Shown here: positions 10,594 to 21,779 of the stretch, one piece after another | Layout: the number at the start of each line of letters is the position of its first letter | How positions within the stretch are numbered: the stretch's first letter is position 1 | NCBI GenBank assembly: GCA_024195585.1 | Contig: SWBL01000301.1 | Span: 1 to 64,000, forward strand | Direction: 5' to 3' | Length of the DNA stretch: 64,000 nt | Source of the DNA: Aureobasidium sp. EXF-3400 | Taxonomy: Eukaryota; Ascomycota; Dothideomycetes; Dothideales; Saccotheciaceae | The notes under the pieces: generated by a model | What the model was told of the DNA's origin: nothing | The model's input: the letters and a program-made list of their open reading frames with translations, nothing else | The model's database searches: none | Made by a program: the position numbers and the translations under genes

Positions 10594-13500
10594 ATGGCGA
10601 CAGCAGTATCGACTTCAGCGAAAGTCGCTGTCGCAAAGGAGCGCGAGATCTATGGCCTGACCGGCGACGTCAAGAAGGACCTCTTGAATTATCTTGACAA
10701 TATCGCCAGCGCCGGCGATTTCGCGATCATGAAATCAATCCCAGAACTCTCTGTAAATCCAGAAGTTCGGCTTCTGGGTAGCGAAAACCAAGAAGAGATT
10801 GAAATTGGTGTTCCACTGGGCTTGCAGGATGCTCAGAAGCTCATCAACGTTGCGCGTCAAGCACCTTTCGGCAAGGGCGAACAGACTATCGTCGACACCA
10901 ATTTTCGCAATACTTGGGAGCTCAACCCTAGTCAATTCTCATTGAGCGAAAAATGGCAGCCTTATGTTGATAGTCTGATGAGGACTGCTTGCGACGGGTT
11001 AGGCGTGAAGACGAACGACATTAGGGCTGAGCTATACAAGATGCTTCTGTATGAGAAGGGAGCAATGTTTAAGCCTCATGCAGATTCCGAAAAGGTGAAG
11101 GGTATGTTTGGTACTCTTGTGATCAGTTTGCCTTCTGCACATTTCGGTGGAAGTGTCGTTCTATCCCATAATGGAAAGCAGCACGAATTCCAGACATCTT
11201 ATCACGAGTGTCTGGCTTGGTAAGTAATGATCAAGCTGAGAGTATGCTGGGTGCTGACCGACAGGTAGGTACTCGAATGTCACACACGAGGTCAAGGAAG
11301 TCACAAGTGGCTGTCGATGGGTCTTGACCTACAATCTTGTCCGAAAGCATTCGAGCGAGTCAGCAGATTCCGAGGTTGCCGGAAGGAAGCTGTATGCGAT
11401 CCTTGCCGACTGGAAACAGCAGCATGCGGAAGCAACGACCTCAAGTACCTTGGCGCCCGCCCAAATCTCAAAAGATAGCGAGGGTAGCGCGAGAAGCAGC
11501 ATATATTCGACCTCAACGAAAGACGGTGTCGTGCAACCGGCATTCAATGTCAAGCAAGCTATATACCTGCTGGAACACAAGTACACGCAATCGAACCTCA
11601 GCATCGAATCTCTGAAAGATGCCGATCGTCTTCGCGCGAAGGAACTGTTGTCCATCTGTGATGACTACGGGTTCACCCTCTATCTTGCCAACCTGGAACG
11701 TGAAGTAATGGGCCAAGCCGACGAAAACGACCAAAGTCACGCCTTCAGCGAGAACAGCGACGAGGATGAGGATGAAGAAGATGAGGACGATGAGAAAGAC
11801 AACAGCAGTCAATACTCAGGTTACTCAGCTGACACAGGTGACAGCTATCACCGAATCTGGGATGTTTGTGACGAATCAATCACATTGACTCGTGTGGTCG
11901 ACGTCGATGGTCTCGAAATCTTTAAAGACATCCCTGTCGAGGAGGAAGACATTGTACAGATCCGGCCATTCAAGCGGAAGCCAAACAAGAGCGAGTACGA
12001 AGGGTACACTGGTAACGAAGGCGCGAGTGCTACACACTGGTACAAGGACACGGTGTGCATTATGCGGCTCAATCAGTTGATGGTGGCTAACTCTCGCCCA
12101 GGTTATCGTCCTCATTCCGAATGACAGCTTCGCAGATGTTATGATGCACAGACCCAAATATACCTCAGAGGTTGTGCCTGCTGGAAGAGTGTCGATGATG
12201 CTCGAATACCTTGTGAAGCGCGTGCAAGATACTCCTGAGTCTCGGTCCGAAGGCCTTGGGGAGAGTATTCGTCGTGCATGCGAGCTTATTGCCACAAGAA
12301 ACAATCATCCTGGACGCAACCTGTATGGCGGCACGAAGTCTACCTACACGGACGAAATCATCTTGGATGCCTTCAAATTCTGCATGAGACTCAATATACG
12401 AGAGCCACTCCGAGATTTGGCAACTGCATTCCAGAACACACTTCCGGATTTCGCCAAACAGTCGCTGCAGACCCTCATCTCCGAGATCGGCTTCAAAGAG
12501 ATCAAGCCTATGTAAGTCTACACTCAAGCTTTTCCATGGGCAGTGTGGTAGATTCTCTTCATGAGCTAAGGCTACCAACGTGTACTAATATCAAAATGCA
12601 CAAAGGTTTCGTGATACAGAGTTCCTGCCAAGGAGAGACGCTGTTTCAGCATATTTCTGTGGTTAGAGATCGGACTGAGATCATAATTGTGCATTCTGGA
12701 ATCGGACACGTTGGTCCAGGCCATGTTGGGAGAAGGGTCGAACTCGCAGATTCTGAGCACACAGGGAGGTCGAGTTTGGCGACATATGACTCACACTGAC
12801 TCCAGTTACGATAACATCATTCGCAAGCATGAGGGCGTATCTGCTCGATATAAAGCACTGTCTTTGCTTATCGATGCGGATCCATTGACCATCGATACTC
12901 AGACAGAGGTCCCTCTTGAAATAAAGACATGGGTCAAAGAAAGCCTCGAAGTGGTCTTCTCAGACTTTGGATCGCTGACTGATGATGATGCTCGCGAATT
13001 AGCTAGATTCGCGGTAGCGGATTCCAGTGGATTGTTGTTGAAAGACCAGTATGTCATGCACCGAATGCAAGAACGACAGTGGAATTGACATGAACAGGAT
13101 TGCGCCGAAGATTCATGAGATTCTGGACGAACCGACGCCAACAAAAACCTCTTTTGTAATGAGCTTTCTCTGCAGACTCGTCGAGCACTCCAAGTCATCA
13201 GGCTCTAACAATGCTGTTTTCTCGGAAATGTTTGAGTCCATCTTCAGAGCCGCACTTCCAGGATTCGCTCTTAGGAAGCCAGAAGAGCGACCTTCGTATT
13301 ACAGCTATGGACGGGAGCCGACCGTTCGTGAGCCTGCCCTGGATGGTCACAACCTAGCGTCAGTCGTTCAACACTGCAGAAAGCTGGGCCTAGACGACTG
13401 CATCAACCAATTGATCGGCAGGATTCTTCAGGAAATCATCATTATGGATACGAAAGACTTCCCAACAGCAATCTTGCCTCTACTGGAAAGTCTCTTATTG

Positions 13501-14160
13501 CACATCAAGAAAGGAGAGATTCAAGCCGAAAGATTTAGATACCTCTTCCAATCCAGTCTGATCCAGTGGATCGTTCGACACGTCGGCGAGGAGCCCAAAC
13601 AGGCCGACTGGTCCCGAGGCCCGACCAAATGCGAGGGTGACAGCCCTTATAAATACTACTCCTTACCTCAGGACCAAAGAAAAGATCCAGAGCCCTGCAA
13701 GGACTGCAAACAGCTGAATAAGTTCCTCCAAGATCCTAACGAAACAGTCTGGCGTTTCCCTGCTGCGGAGCCTCGTCGAAAACATCTTGACCGAAAACTC
13801 ACAGTCGACCACGAATGTTTTACGACCATTGAAAAACCTCGCACGCCATACACTCTTGTGGTTACCAAACACAAGAAAGTTATGGACGCGAGGCATCGGA
13901 GGTGGGCAGCACGAGTTGCTGAAGTCAAGTTGCACCTCAAAGACCTCGAAGGTCGTCATCGCTTCCTCGATACCGTTCTCGCTGATAAGTACAGCGATAT
14001 CATGATTGTGCGCGCGAACAGACTGATGGCGGAAGTTGGGCAGGTGACAGGAGGAGCTCAAGAACAGACATTTGGCTCCATGATTGGAAATGCAGAGGGC
14101 CAACCAGGTCCTCGTGGACAGAAGAGAAAAGCGGTTGTGGTCGACCTGACTGATGATTGA
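10594..14160 (+). CDS. large protein with N-terminal 2OG-Fe(II) dioxygenase domain
   Basis: Prolyl-4-hydroxylase-like oxygenase domain fused to a long fungal-specific region, about 1,080 aa. Exons: 10594..11219, 11269..12052, 12102..12511, 12606..about 12661, about 12733..13048, 13098..14160. The fourth and fifth exon borders are the least certain. Iron ligands are His162 and Asp164 (KPHADSEK) and His215 (YSNVTHEV). The 2-oxoglutarate-binding Arg is near 225 (GCRWVLTYNL). LYKMLLYEKGAMF and GTLVISLPS are typical of the domain. A very acidic stretch (SDEDEDEEDEDDEKDN) follows about residue 375. The C-terminus ends in a basic, nuclear-signal-like QKRKAVVVDLTDD. The substrate is unknown. Splicing is supported by clear branch sites such as GCTAAC near 12087. 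Confidence 0.72.
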
Positions 14161-14313
14161 AAAAGAACCGTTCATTGCAAATGTTGGATCGAGTTCGTTT
14201 GAGATTGACTGGATGAAGAACCGTCAAGATCCTTACTAGGCTCATATAGTGCTATAATGTCATTAAACTCCATGATAAAAAGTCATAATTCTCCTTTCAG
14301 CAAGTCTCATAAT

Positions 14314-14658
14314 CTATGCAGAGCCATGCTGCAGAATATAACCTCCGTCCACCTAAAGCAAGTGAGTGATTAGCATGATTCCATGAGATCGAACGTTGAT
14401 TACATCAACAAGTACAGAAACGACGACGACCTTGTCCTTGACATTGAAGAGCTCAGAGAGCTTGAAGTCATTGTTGTTGTTGGGAGAAGACATGTTGGAC
14501 GTGGTTGTGAAAGTACGTTGGATGATAGGCGTATAGATTGCTCGAGGTTGGATGTGTCGAGAAATAGTCTGAAGTCGAGAAGTGGCCATAAGTGTACGAG
14601 GAACTGCTCTACTTGTACCTGAGGGAAGGGCTCTGAATGTTCTCTGGAGTGTCGTCAT
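14314..14658 (-). pseudogene. collapsed short-chain dehydrogenase (SDR) remnant
   Basis: Exon 1 is 14416..14658 (81 codons). It encodes a Ser/Arg/Thr-rich, mitochondrial-presequence-like leader, then NNNDFKLSELFNVKDKVVVV, which is the first beta-strand of an SDR just before the TGxxxGxG nucleotide loop. That loop and the whole catalytic core are missing. After a 63-nt interval (14353..14415) with GT..AG ends, the frame resumes at 14352 with VDGGYILQHGSA and a stop, which reads as the C-terminal VDGGY block of an SDR. The product would be 93 aa and could not bind NAD(P) or catalyse. It might persist as a short leader protein or be a decaying gene. It is convergent with the oxygenase gene. Confidence 0.55.
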
Positions 14659-15197
14659 GATGAAAACAATGAATGCTGGTAGAAGACGAGAGTGCGTAGG
14701 CCGAAAGTCGATATAATAGGGACCTTATGCTTGCTGCAATTCCCCGCTCGATGAGCAACTGTTAAGGGTGCTGAGTCGTCGACTCGAAAGTGTTGTCGTC
14801 AGAAGTGCCCGCATTTTGAACATAGACCATCAATGTCATCAGCTGGGCGTCATCGGGATGCATGTTTCGATCTCTCAAGACATCACAGTGCATACCTACT
14901 CGACATCTCGGCGTGATGTGTATATAGAAACCTACCGTGCAGGAAGTACAGCGAACAATCGATGCGCGAGACCTAGGACGGGTTGTCGAATGCGTGAATT
15001 CATCGAAAAGAATGAAGATCATGTCGGAGTTTGGGTGCCTGTTGTTCCTTTCGGCAACGAACCCAGCGACAAAACCTCAGTCGCTCTTGCCGCAAGGTGT
15101 GGTGCAAAATTAAATCTGACGATTGCGGCTTCATCAAAGCTGAGTATCGCCAGCCTGTTTTGCAACCACTGTCATTTGTCGAGCAAACAAAAAGTGA
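14659..15197. other. intergenic
   Basis: Upstream region of the SDR remnant and downstream region of the tRNA. An open plus-strand frame running from 14768 into the tRNA is judged spurious. Confidence 0.35.
15189..15193 (-). terminator. RNA polymerase III oligo-T terminator
   Basis: A T5 run on the minus strand a few bases beyond the tRNA-Cys 3' end, the expected Pol III stop signal. Confidence 0.7.
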
Positions 15198-15280
15198 AGC
15201 TGCTACGCTGGGTCGAACAACGGACCTTAGGATGACTGCAGAGACTGCAATCCCACGCTCTACCACTGAGCTACAGCAGC
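15198..15280 (-). tRNA. tRNA-Cys (GCA) with short intron
   Basis: The minus strand folds as a tRNA. The acceptor is GCTGCTG paired with TAGCAGC, the D-arm GCTC..GAGC with loop AGTGGTA, the anticodon stem TGGGA/TCCTA, the T-arm CGTTG/CAGCG with loop TTCGACC, and the discriminator base is T73. The anticodon loop reads TTGCAG, giving GCA for Cys; U73 is the known Cys identity base. About 11 nt (TCTCTGCAGTC) sit after position 37, the canonical place for a nuclear tRNA intron. An internal A box (TAGCTCAGTGG) and B box (GTTCGAC) are present. The gene lies 220 bp before MIC60 on the opposite strand. Confidence 0.88.
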
Positions 15281-15502
15281 TAGTCACGTGAGAGATAATG
15301 TTTGATTGCTACCATACAGATTCCAGAAATATCATTGCTGGGTCGGCGAAAGCCGGATAGCGGAGAGGGAGCGTGCACGCTTGGAAGACGTCGGTCAGAC
15401 AGTTGGAGCGAAGTTGACATCAAAGGTTGAAGCTGAAGCTGCCCTGCCTTTGCAATCAACTCCCCTCGCCGTCCCTCTTTTTCCTTCTGTCCCGCGGTCA
15501 TA

Positions 15503-17641
15503 ATGCTTCGCACTCCGTTGATTCGGAGTCGGGCTCGCCTGTGCGCCCCGCGCGCCTCGCCCGTCGTCTCGCAATTGCTGCTCAACCGCTCCGTGCGTTC
15601 TGCCCGTCAAGCCGTCCAATTGACTGTCGCGTGCTGACAATTGCTTCCAGAGAGCCTTTGCCGACATTCGCAAACCCGACCAGGTTGTTCTTCCTGGTAC
15701 CCGCAGCGAGAGTGCTGTCAACGATGTGCCTGAACCGCCGAAGCTCGGCGCCGAAACGCCGGCTTCACCAATCGAGGGCGCGCCCATCGGCATCCCTAGA
15801 GCCCCTCCCACCCCCGAGGCCGTCGGTGCCACTCCTCCCCCTCCTCCTCCTGCCTCTACAACTGGTCCCAAGGTCGTAGCCGGTCCCGCACCCAAGCCCA
15901 GACGCCGTGGTCGTTTCCGACGCTTCTTGACCACCCTCTTCCTTTTGTCCTCTCTTGGTTTCGCCGGTGGTGTCTACTACTCGCTCATCTCGGACAACTT
16001 CCACGACTTCTTCACCGAATATGTACCCTTTGGCGAGGACGCCGTCGCATACTTCGAGGAGCGCGAGTTCCGCAAGCGTTTCCCCAGCCGCAAGATTGAG
16101 GACCGCCATTACCCCCAGGTCCGCGGCGAGAACAAGGTCCAGATCGGAAAGAACAGCGGCTTGACAGCACAGATCAACGATGTCAGCTCTGACACAGACC
16201 GCCGCCATGTTAGCGCTCTTGAGCCCTCTCGCCCTCTTCAGCAGCCCCAGGAGGCCACCCCTGCCGAGCGCACCTCTGCTGTTGAGACCGCAGCCCACAA
16301 AGATGGTAAGAACCGCCTCGACATGGAAGCAAAGTCACACCACCTTCTACCTAAGGACGACGTCAAATCTGATCGCGCTTCGCAAACAACAGCTTCCAAG
16401 CCCTCGAACCCCGTCCAGCAGGTCGCCCAAACTTCCACACCCGCTCCTACTGCCGCTGCTACCCAACTTGATCTGATGAGCATGCCCAACGCTGCCGAGC
16501 CCGTCGTCCAGGATGTCGTTAAGATGCTCAACAACATCATCACCGTTGTCAATGCCGATCCCGCTGCCGACAAGTACGCATCAACCATGGCTGCCGCTAA
16601 GGGCCAAGTCCAGAAGATCGTCGCAGATATCTCGACCCTCAAGGCTCAAGCCGAAAAGCAAACCGCCGACGAAATTTCAAACGCCCACGCTCTATTCGAC
16701 ACTGCCGCCAAGGAGCTCGTCGGCCGTCTCCAGTCGGAAATGCAAGATCAGGAGGCCAAGTGGCGTGAGGAGTACGAGAGCGAGCGCGAGAAGTTGTCGC
16801 AATCATATCAGACCAAGCTCTCAACCGAGCTCGATGTTGCGCGCAAGGTTGCCGAGCAGCGCGCCCGCAACTCCCTGGTTGAGCAAGAGATTGAGCTGCA
16901 GCGCCGCTTCGCCAAGAGCGTGCGTGATCGTGTCGAGGAGGAGCGCAATGGCCGTCTTGCCCGTCTTGACGAGCTGTCTAGCTCCGTTTCCGAGCTCGAG
17001 AAGCTTACCGGCGAGTGGAACAAGGTCGTTGACAGTAACTTGGCTACTCAACACTTGCACGTCGCTCTTGAGTCCGTCCGCCACGCCATCTCCAAGCACG
17101 ACCACCCTACTCCTTTCATTAACGAGCTCGCCGCTCTCAAGGAGATTAGCAACAACAACGAGCTCGTCTCTGCTGCTGTTGCCAGCATTCCCCCTACCGC
17201 ATACCAGCGTGGTGTTCCCAGCTCTGCTCACTTGATTGACCGTTTCCGCCGTGTCGCTTCCGAGGTCCGCAAGGCTGCTCTTCTTCCCGAGGATGCTGGT
17301 ATTGCTTCCCACGCCGCCTCTGCCGTCCTTTCTCGTTTCATGTTCAACAAGCAAGGTGCCGGTATGCCCGAGGGTGATGATGTTGAGGCCATCTTGAGCC
17401 GTACCCAGGTCTTCCTCGAGGAGGGTGACATTGATGGTGCTGCCAGAGAGATGAACTCGCTCGGAGGTTGGGCCGGTGTCCTGAGCAAGGACTGGGTCGC
17501 TGAGTGTAGAAGAGTCTTGGAGACCAAGCAGGCTATCGACGTGAGTCTTCGTGCTTTCTTACTATCTTTACCATCGCATACTGATTTATCCTGCAGGTTA
17601 TCGCTACCGAGGCCAGACTCCAGAGCCTGCTCGTCGAGTAG
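15503..17641 (+). CDS. MIC60: MICOS subunit MIC60 (mitofilin, Fcj1)
   Basis: Inner-membrane protein that shapes crista junctions and contacts the outer membrane. The model is join(15503..15592, 15651..17540, 17597..17641), 674 aa. An Arg-rich N-terminus (MLRTPLIRSRARLC) is a matrix-targeting presequence. A Pro-rich linker precedes the single membrane span FLTTLFLLSSLGFAGGVYY at about residues 120-142, followed by FFTEYVPFGEDAVAYFEE, characteristic of fungal Mic60. A long coiled coil (about 330-450) and the C-terminal mitofilin signature domain (LIDRFRRVASEVRKAALLP, MPEGDDVEAILSRTQVFLEEGD) follow. The last exon gives VIATEARLQSLLVE. Without the two introns the frame breaks at both ends. Confidence 0.94.
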
Positions 17642-18093
17642 ATTATCACAAAAGCTTCTTGGTGAATTTGTACATTTTTCTAGACTAGTTCCTTTTTTCC
17701 GCCAAACCAAAGCTGTACGATATCCAACATCATTGTTTCCTATGAAAATGTCCTCTCATGGATGAATTGTAATGTATCATGCGGTGTGGTGGTGAGACGT
17801 GAGCTGAGTGAGATGAGGTTGTAAACGGGTTCGCTCGAAACTTTGACCGTGGTGCGAGCCAGGCGCGGGAGCCCGCGGGTGCGCTCGTCATAATGGTGAG
17901 CGGTTTCGAGAAAAAACATCTATCGCTGAGAACAACTTTGATTGATCTTATCTTGTTTGATATTCATACCGCCGTGTCTAGAGGAGAGCGCCTGTCCAGT
18001 GACATCTAATTGAGCAGACCTATTGTCGTCGCGTAAAACGCGAAGCTCCAACGAAAGCTTCCCGGAAACCGGTGCACTTGAGCCTCCATCAAC
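17642..18093. other. intergenic
   Basis: 3' flank of MIC60 and promoter of the F-box gene. Nothing recognisable. Confidence 0.35.
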
Positions 18094-19593
18094 ATGTCCG
18101 ACGCGATTCCCGACAACAGCTCGAGCAAAAATGGTCGAAGCCTCAAGGACAAGCTCCGATCTGCTTTTGGGAGAAAATCAGTTGATGACACAAATTCACC
18201 CCGAAGGAAAAGCAGCGCTGCCGAGAGCGTGAAATCTGGACGCAAAAGCTCACTGAGAGCTTCTATCGACTCGAGACAGGACTCAACACAAAACCCTGCC
18301 TTCAAAACACAAGCAGAACGTATTCGGGAAGCTCGAGAAAATGGACCTAAGATTGACAAACAGACTGGAGAAAGGTTGGATCAGACGATGATTCTTCACA
18401 GTCTTGCGCATGACTCTTTCGACACGGTTACGGAGATATTGAACAAGTACGAATTGGACCCGACTCGTACACCTGGCGAGGCACATGTTGCTAGCTTGTC
18501 CTCTCAGCTATGGAGTCGGATTACAGAGCATTTGAGCTTGGTTGATCGTGCCTGCCTTGCCCTCTCGTCGAAGATTCTGCTAGATCGTGTTGGGTCTTCT
18601 TCTCTGGAGCTTATTCGTCATCCTGACCATGCAGAAGACAGAATGCAGCTTCTGCACAGAATGGAAGATCAACTACCGAATCATCTGTTCTGTTTCGTCT
18701 GCAACAAATACCATCTACGAACTATGAAAGGCGAGGAGAAACTCAGGCCTGCCAGTGTACTCAACCCTCTGTTCAAATGTCCGCATGCCACCAACAATCT
18801 CATGCCTCAACCAAGACTCCGTATTACAACAGGTCGAACACTCCCCTACAACTTCGTCCAGCTATCCTTGAAAGGCAAGAAATATGGACTGGACTACGGA
18901 ATTGAAGCGACGACAATGGCACGTCTTTGGAGAGAACAGTACGACCCTAGATGGATACACAGCACCCGATACTTTGTCTTCAAAGGCCACCTTCTGATGC
19001 GCGTTCAGAGCACTTGCTTCACAAAGCCAGGGTTGACACCAGCAGGCGAGCGTATGCTTCTCTACAGCCGTGAAGACTATCAACCCTACTTTTCCGTCTG
19101 CGCGCATTGGCGAGATGGTCTGTTGATGAACATTTGCAAATGTGCTTTAAGCCATTTACCCGTACCCCAGGAAAAGTCACTGCATGAGGGGTTGGCAAAA
19201 GTTGCCGGCAGACGAGCTTCACAGAGCACTATCATCACATTATGCTCAACTTGTCGTCCTATGCGTAGATGTCCTGCGTGTCCGACCGAGTATCTGGTGG
19301 AAGTCAAGATGGCTGAAGATCGATCGGAAAAGGACCCAAGGCTGCTTTTCAAACATGCTATTGTGGTCACGAGATGGAGTGACTTGGGCGATGGGTCATC
19401 TCCCACCACGAGCCCCGAATGGGCGGCTGTCACTGGTACAATTGACAACTACGACTCTTTGTCTACGATCGGTACAAGAGCTATTTCGGGTACTTTTGAG
19501 AGCCAGACGGCCGACACGGGCCCTGGACAGAGGATTCTAAATCTCAATCCCAAGGATGAACATAAGGGAGAGGACGGTCATGATTGGTACTAG
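18094..19593 (+). CDS. F-box-domain protein
   Basis: 499-aa intronless protein. A Ser/Lys-rich disordered N-terminus (KLRSAFGRKSVDDTNS) leads to an F-box-like segment at about 130-175 (SLSSQLWSRITEHLSLVDR). That segment is the Skp1-binding module of SCF ubiquitin ligases. Next come Cys pairs (LFCFVCNKYH) and a conserved fungal region (WIHSTRYFVFKGHLLMRVQS). A Cys-rich part follows (CSTCRPMRRCPACPTEY). The substrate is unknown. Such proteins form large, weakly conserved families in Pezizomycotina. The ATG at 18094 is the first in frame and is followed by typical low-complexity sequence. Confidence 0.72.
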   Translation: MSDAIPDNSSSKNGRSLKDKLRSAFGRKSVDDTNSPRRKSSAAESVKSGRKSSLRASIDSRQDSTQNPAFKTQAERIREARENGPKIDKQTGERLDQTMILHSLAHDSFDTVTEILNKYELDPTRTPGEAHVASLSSQLWSRITEHLSLVDRACLALSSKILLDRVGSSSLELIRHPDHAEDRMQLLHRMEDQLPNHLFCFVCNKYHLRTMKGEEKLRPASVLNPLFKCPHATNNLMPQPRLRITTGRTLPYNFVQLSLKGKKYGLDYGIEATTMARLWREQYDPRWIHSTRYFVFKGHLLMRVQSTCFTKPGLTPAGERMLLYSREDYQPYFSVCAHWRDGLLMNICKCALSHLPVPQEKSLHEGLAKVAGRRASQSTIITLCSTCRPMRRCPACPTEYLVEVKMAEDRSEKDPRLLFKHAIVVTRWSDLGDGSSPTTSPEWAAVTGTIDNYDSLSTIGTRAISGTFESQTADTGPGQRILNLNPKDEHKGEDGHDWY

Positions 19594-19942
19594 AATGGCG
19601 TTAACTCTTTTGTGATCCAAAGAGTGGATTTCAATTTGACCACATATCACTAAATAATACTTGGTAATTTAATTTGAACACCACTTTCTTCAAGATTTCT
19701 ATCCGAACACTCACTTCATGTTTCACAGCACTCTCGAATGGACAGGGGAGATGTGCTTCACGATCGATATGATCGTCACCTATCAAGAGTGACTTTCGAA
19801 GAAGATACGAGACTACCGCAAGTGGACCAGAGGATTCTCAACGCAGCAGAGCGCGCTTACATTCTTCTGTTGGAGCTACGGAACTACGGAGCTACTAAAT
19901 CCAGCTTTATTGCAGCCATTGTTCTACTGTTTGACCATCTGA
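19594..19942. other. convergent 3' intergenic
   Basis: Lies between two convergent F-box genes. A short open frame (from 19738) overlaps the end of the minus-strand gene and is not supported. Confidence 0.35.
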
Positions 19943-21427
19943 TTAATCATCCTCGCTGCCATCCTCGCTGTCGCTATCGTAATCACCAATGCTATCATCA
20001 CTCTCCTCCTCATCTGTGCCATCTTCTTCGTGCTCGTTCATAGAGTCATAGTCCGGGACATATGGAGGAGGGACGTAGGTACGCTTTGACAGGCCCTCCA
20101 GCCAGTCTGCCATGATAGTACCCGGTCCGGCGAAATGTTTTGCCTCTTGACTCAGCTCAGAGATATCGTCCTCAGCGGCGCTAGCATGCCTGAACAGACA
20201 GACGGCGTCTCTGTTGAGAGCATCCCTGCCGTGATGAAGCTGCGAAGGGTATCCGATCAATACAGACTTGAGACAGGACTTCTGAGGTAGTGCAGCCGCG
20301 AGGTCGTGAAGTAGAGCTTGCCAACAGTCTTCCGGTTCGCTGGCTGATGTAGCGTGGAGTTTGACTTTCCACAGGCTGAAAGATTCCAAGTCGAACTTCG
20401 TGAGGACCTTGAAGAGAGTATCAGCTGAAAGGGTGGTCATACCCAGTTCGAGAGCAGTCAATTGAGGCAACGAGACAGGGGCGGTGACCAGACCAGCGGA
20501 GGGGGCCTGGGTAGGGACCGGGGAACCGAGCCAATGTAGAAACTCAGAAGCAAAGCGTTGTCCCGGTTCGAAGTTCAGACGCAAAGTCTCAAGCTTAGGC
20601 GTGCGCTGCAGCAGACGCGCGAGAGGAAGGTTGTTCGCGGTGTTCGATTTGGCGACTTTCAGGTATTGGGAAAAATGGTGTGGCATGGCGTCATTTCCGA
20701 TGGCCAACATCAGTTCTTTCATATCACCGAGTACGGGTCGAATCTTGTCGCCCAGGTAGCCGTCAAGGATGTTGAAGGACTGTTGTGTGAGCTTTGAGCG
20801 CTTGCGTAGGAAGACATGAATGCTTTCCGGCAGGACTCTGGCATGGCCTAAAGCGTAGAACAGTAAAGGCAAGACCGGCTCGGGTGAGATTGTTTCGAGT
20901 GATAGCTGAGTGCTTCGATCATTGGGGTCGTAGGCAGGTAGGCCTTCCCAGCCAAAAGACCAGCCCCAGCTTTTCCAGGTAGCAAACTTGCCGTCACGAT
21001 AACGACCTAGTCCATTGTAGTCTCGTAAACCAACTGTACGCAGGTTTGGCAAGTTGGAGAAGGCGTCGGACAACATGTGGAGAGCTTGGCCAGATGCCAT
21101 AAGGACATGGTGATTGACATGACCAGCGGCGTACATGGCTCTGCTAGTCGAAGAGACAATGTCTGAATCCGATGAAAGGACATGAGTACTGATGACGACC
21201 TCGGAAAGGCGAGAGCCAAGAGTTGGGTGATTGGAGATATCAATCAGAGCTTGGAGACTAGGTTGTTCAAGCATAAACTGCTTTTTGGTGAAGAACTCGC
21301 GAGCAAAGTTGTCGAATAGGACAGATTCGATGGGTTTGGAAGTGAGTCTGAGATTGCCAAGTTCAGTCGTGGTTAAGAAGGCTGAAACACGCAAGAGCAA
21401 CTCGGGTGGCAAGTCGACGAGAGCCAT
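19943..21427 (-). CDS. F-box protein with acidic C-terminus
   Basis: 494-aa intronless protein. It starts MALVDLPPELLLRVSAFLTT, a classic F-box start (LPPELL..I..FL), followed by LGNLRLTSKPIESVLFD. The middle has leucine-rich-repeat-like spacing (LPQLTALELGMTTLSADTL). The last ~45 residues are almost all Asp/Glu/Ser. It probably acts as a substrate adaptor of an SCF ligase; the target is unknown. The upstream ATG at 21478 in the same frame adds 17 residues but would displace the F-box from the N-terminus, so 21427 is chosen. Confidence 0.78.
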   Translation of the reverse strand: MALVDLPPELLLRVSAFLTTTELGNLRLTSKPIESVLFDNFAREFFTKKQFMLEQPSLQALIDISNHPTLGSRLSEVVISTHVLSSDSDIVSSTSRAMYAAGHVNHHVLMASGQALHMLSDAFSNLPNLRTVGLRDYNGLGRYRDGKFATWKSWGWSFGWEGLPAYDPNDRSTQLSLETISPEPVLPLLFYALGHARVLPESIHVFLRKRSKLTQQSFNILDGYLGDKIRPVLGDMKELMLAIGNDAMPHHFSQYLKVAKSNTANNLPLARLLQRTPKLETLRLNFEPGQRFASEFLHWLGSPVPTQAPSAGLVTAPVSLPQLTALELGMTTLSADTLFKVLTKFDLESFSLWKVKLHATSASEPEDCWQALLHDLAAALPQKSCLKSVLIGYPSQLHHGRDALNRDAVCLFRHASAAEDDISELSQEAKHFAGPGTIMADWLEGLSKRTYVPPPYVPDYDSMNEHEEDGTDEEESDDSIGDYDSDSEDGSEDD

Positions 21428-21779
21428 GGTGAAGAGGGAGAAGAAGTTGATGTGAGAGAGAGAATAAACAGCAGGCAAGATGAATTGAATTGTTTGCGTG
21501 TGCTGAGGGGTCAGTGCATATCAAAGGTCGACGGAGTGGTCAAAAGCGGTGGTGATTGTAGGCTGAAATGGGGCGGCACGCGTAGACCTGAGGCAGCAGC
21601 GGGCAGCAGCGTCGCACCTTCCCGCCAAGGATGCTGCTTCTGCCTGTGATCACCATGAAACCTGATTCATTCAAATAATACTTGAGCCTGCGCTGCCATT
21701 GATTCACTGTACCTCTCATCATACTTTTGACAATCCTACTTCACACACCAAACTCACACAGCAGACGCCGTTGACCGCC
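21428..21779. promoter_or_regulatory. divergent promoter, F-box / PARP genes
   Basis: 352-bp interval between two divergent start codons. No motif stands out. Confidence 0.4.

Noticed and set aside
14768..15235. 155-codon plus-strand frame
   Set aside because: Runs into the tRNA-Cys gene on the other strand and has no protein family resemblance.
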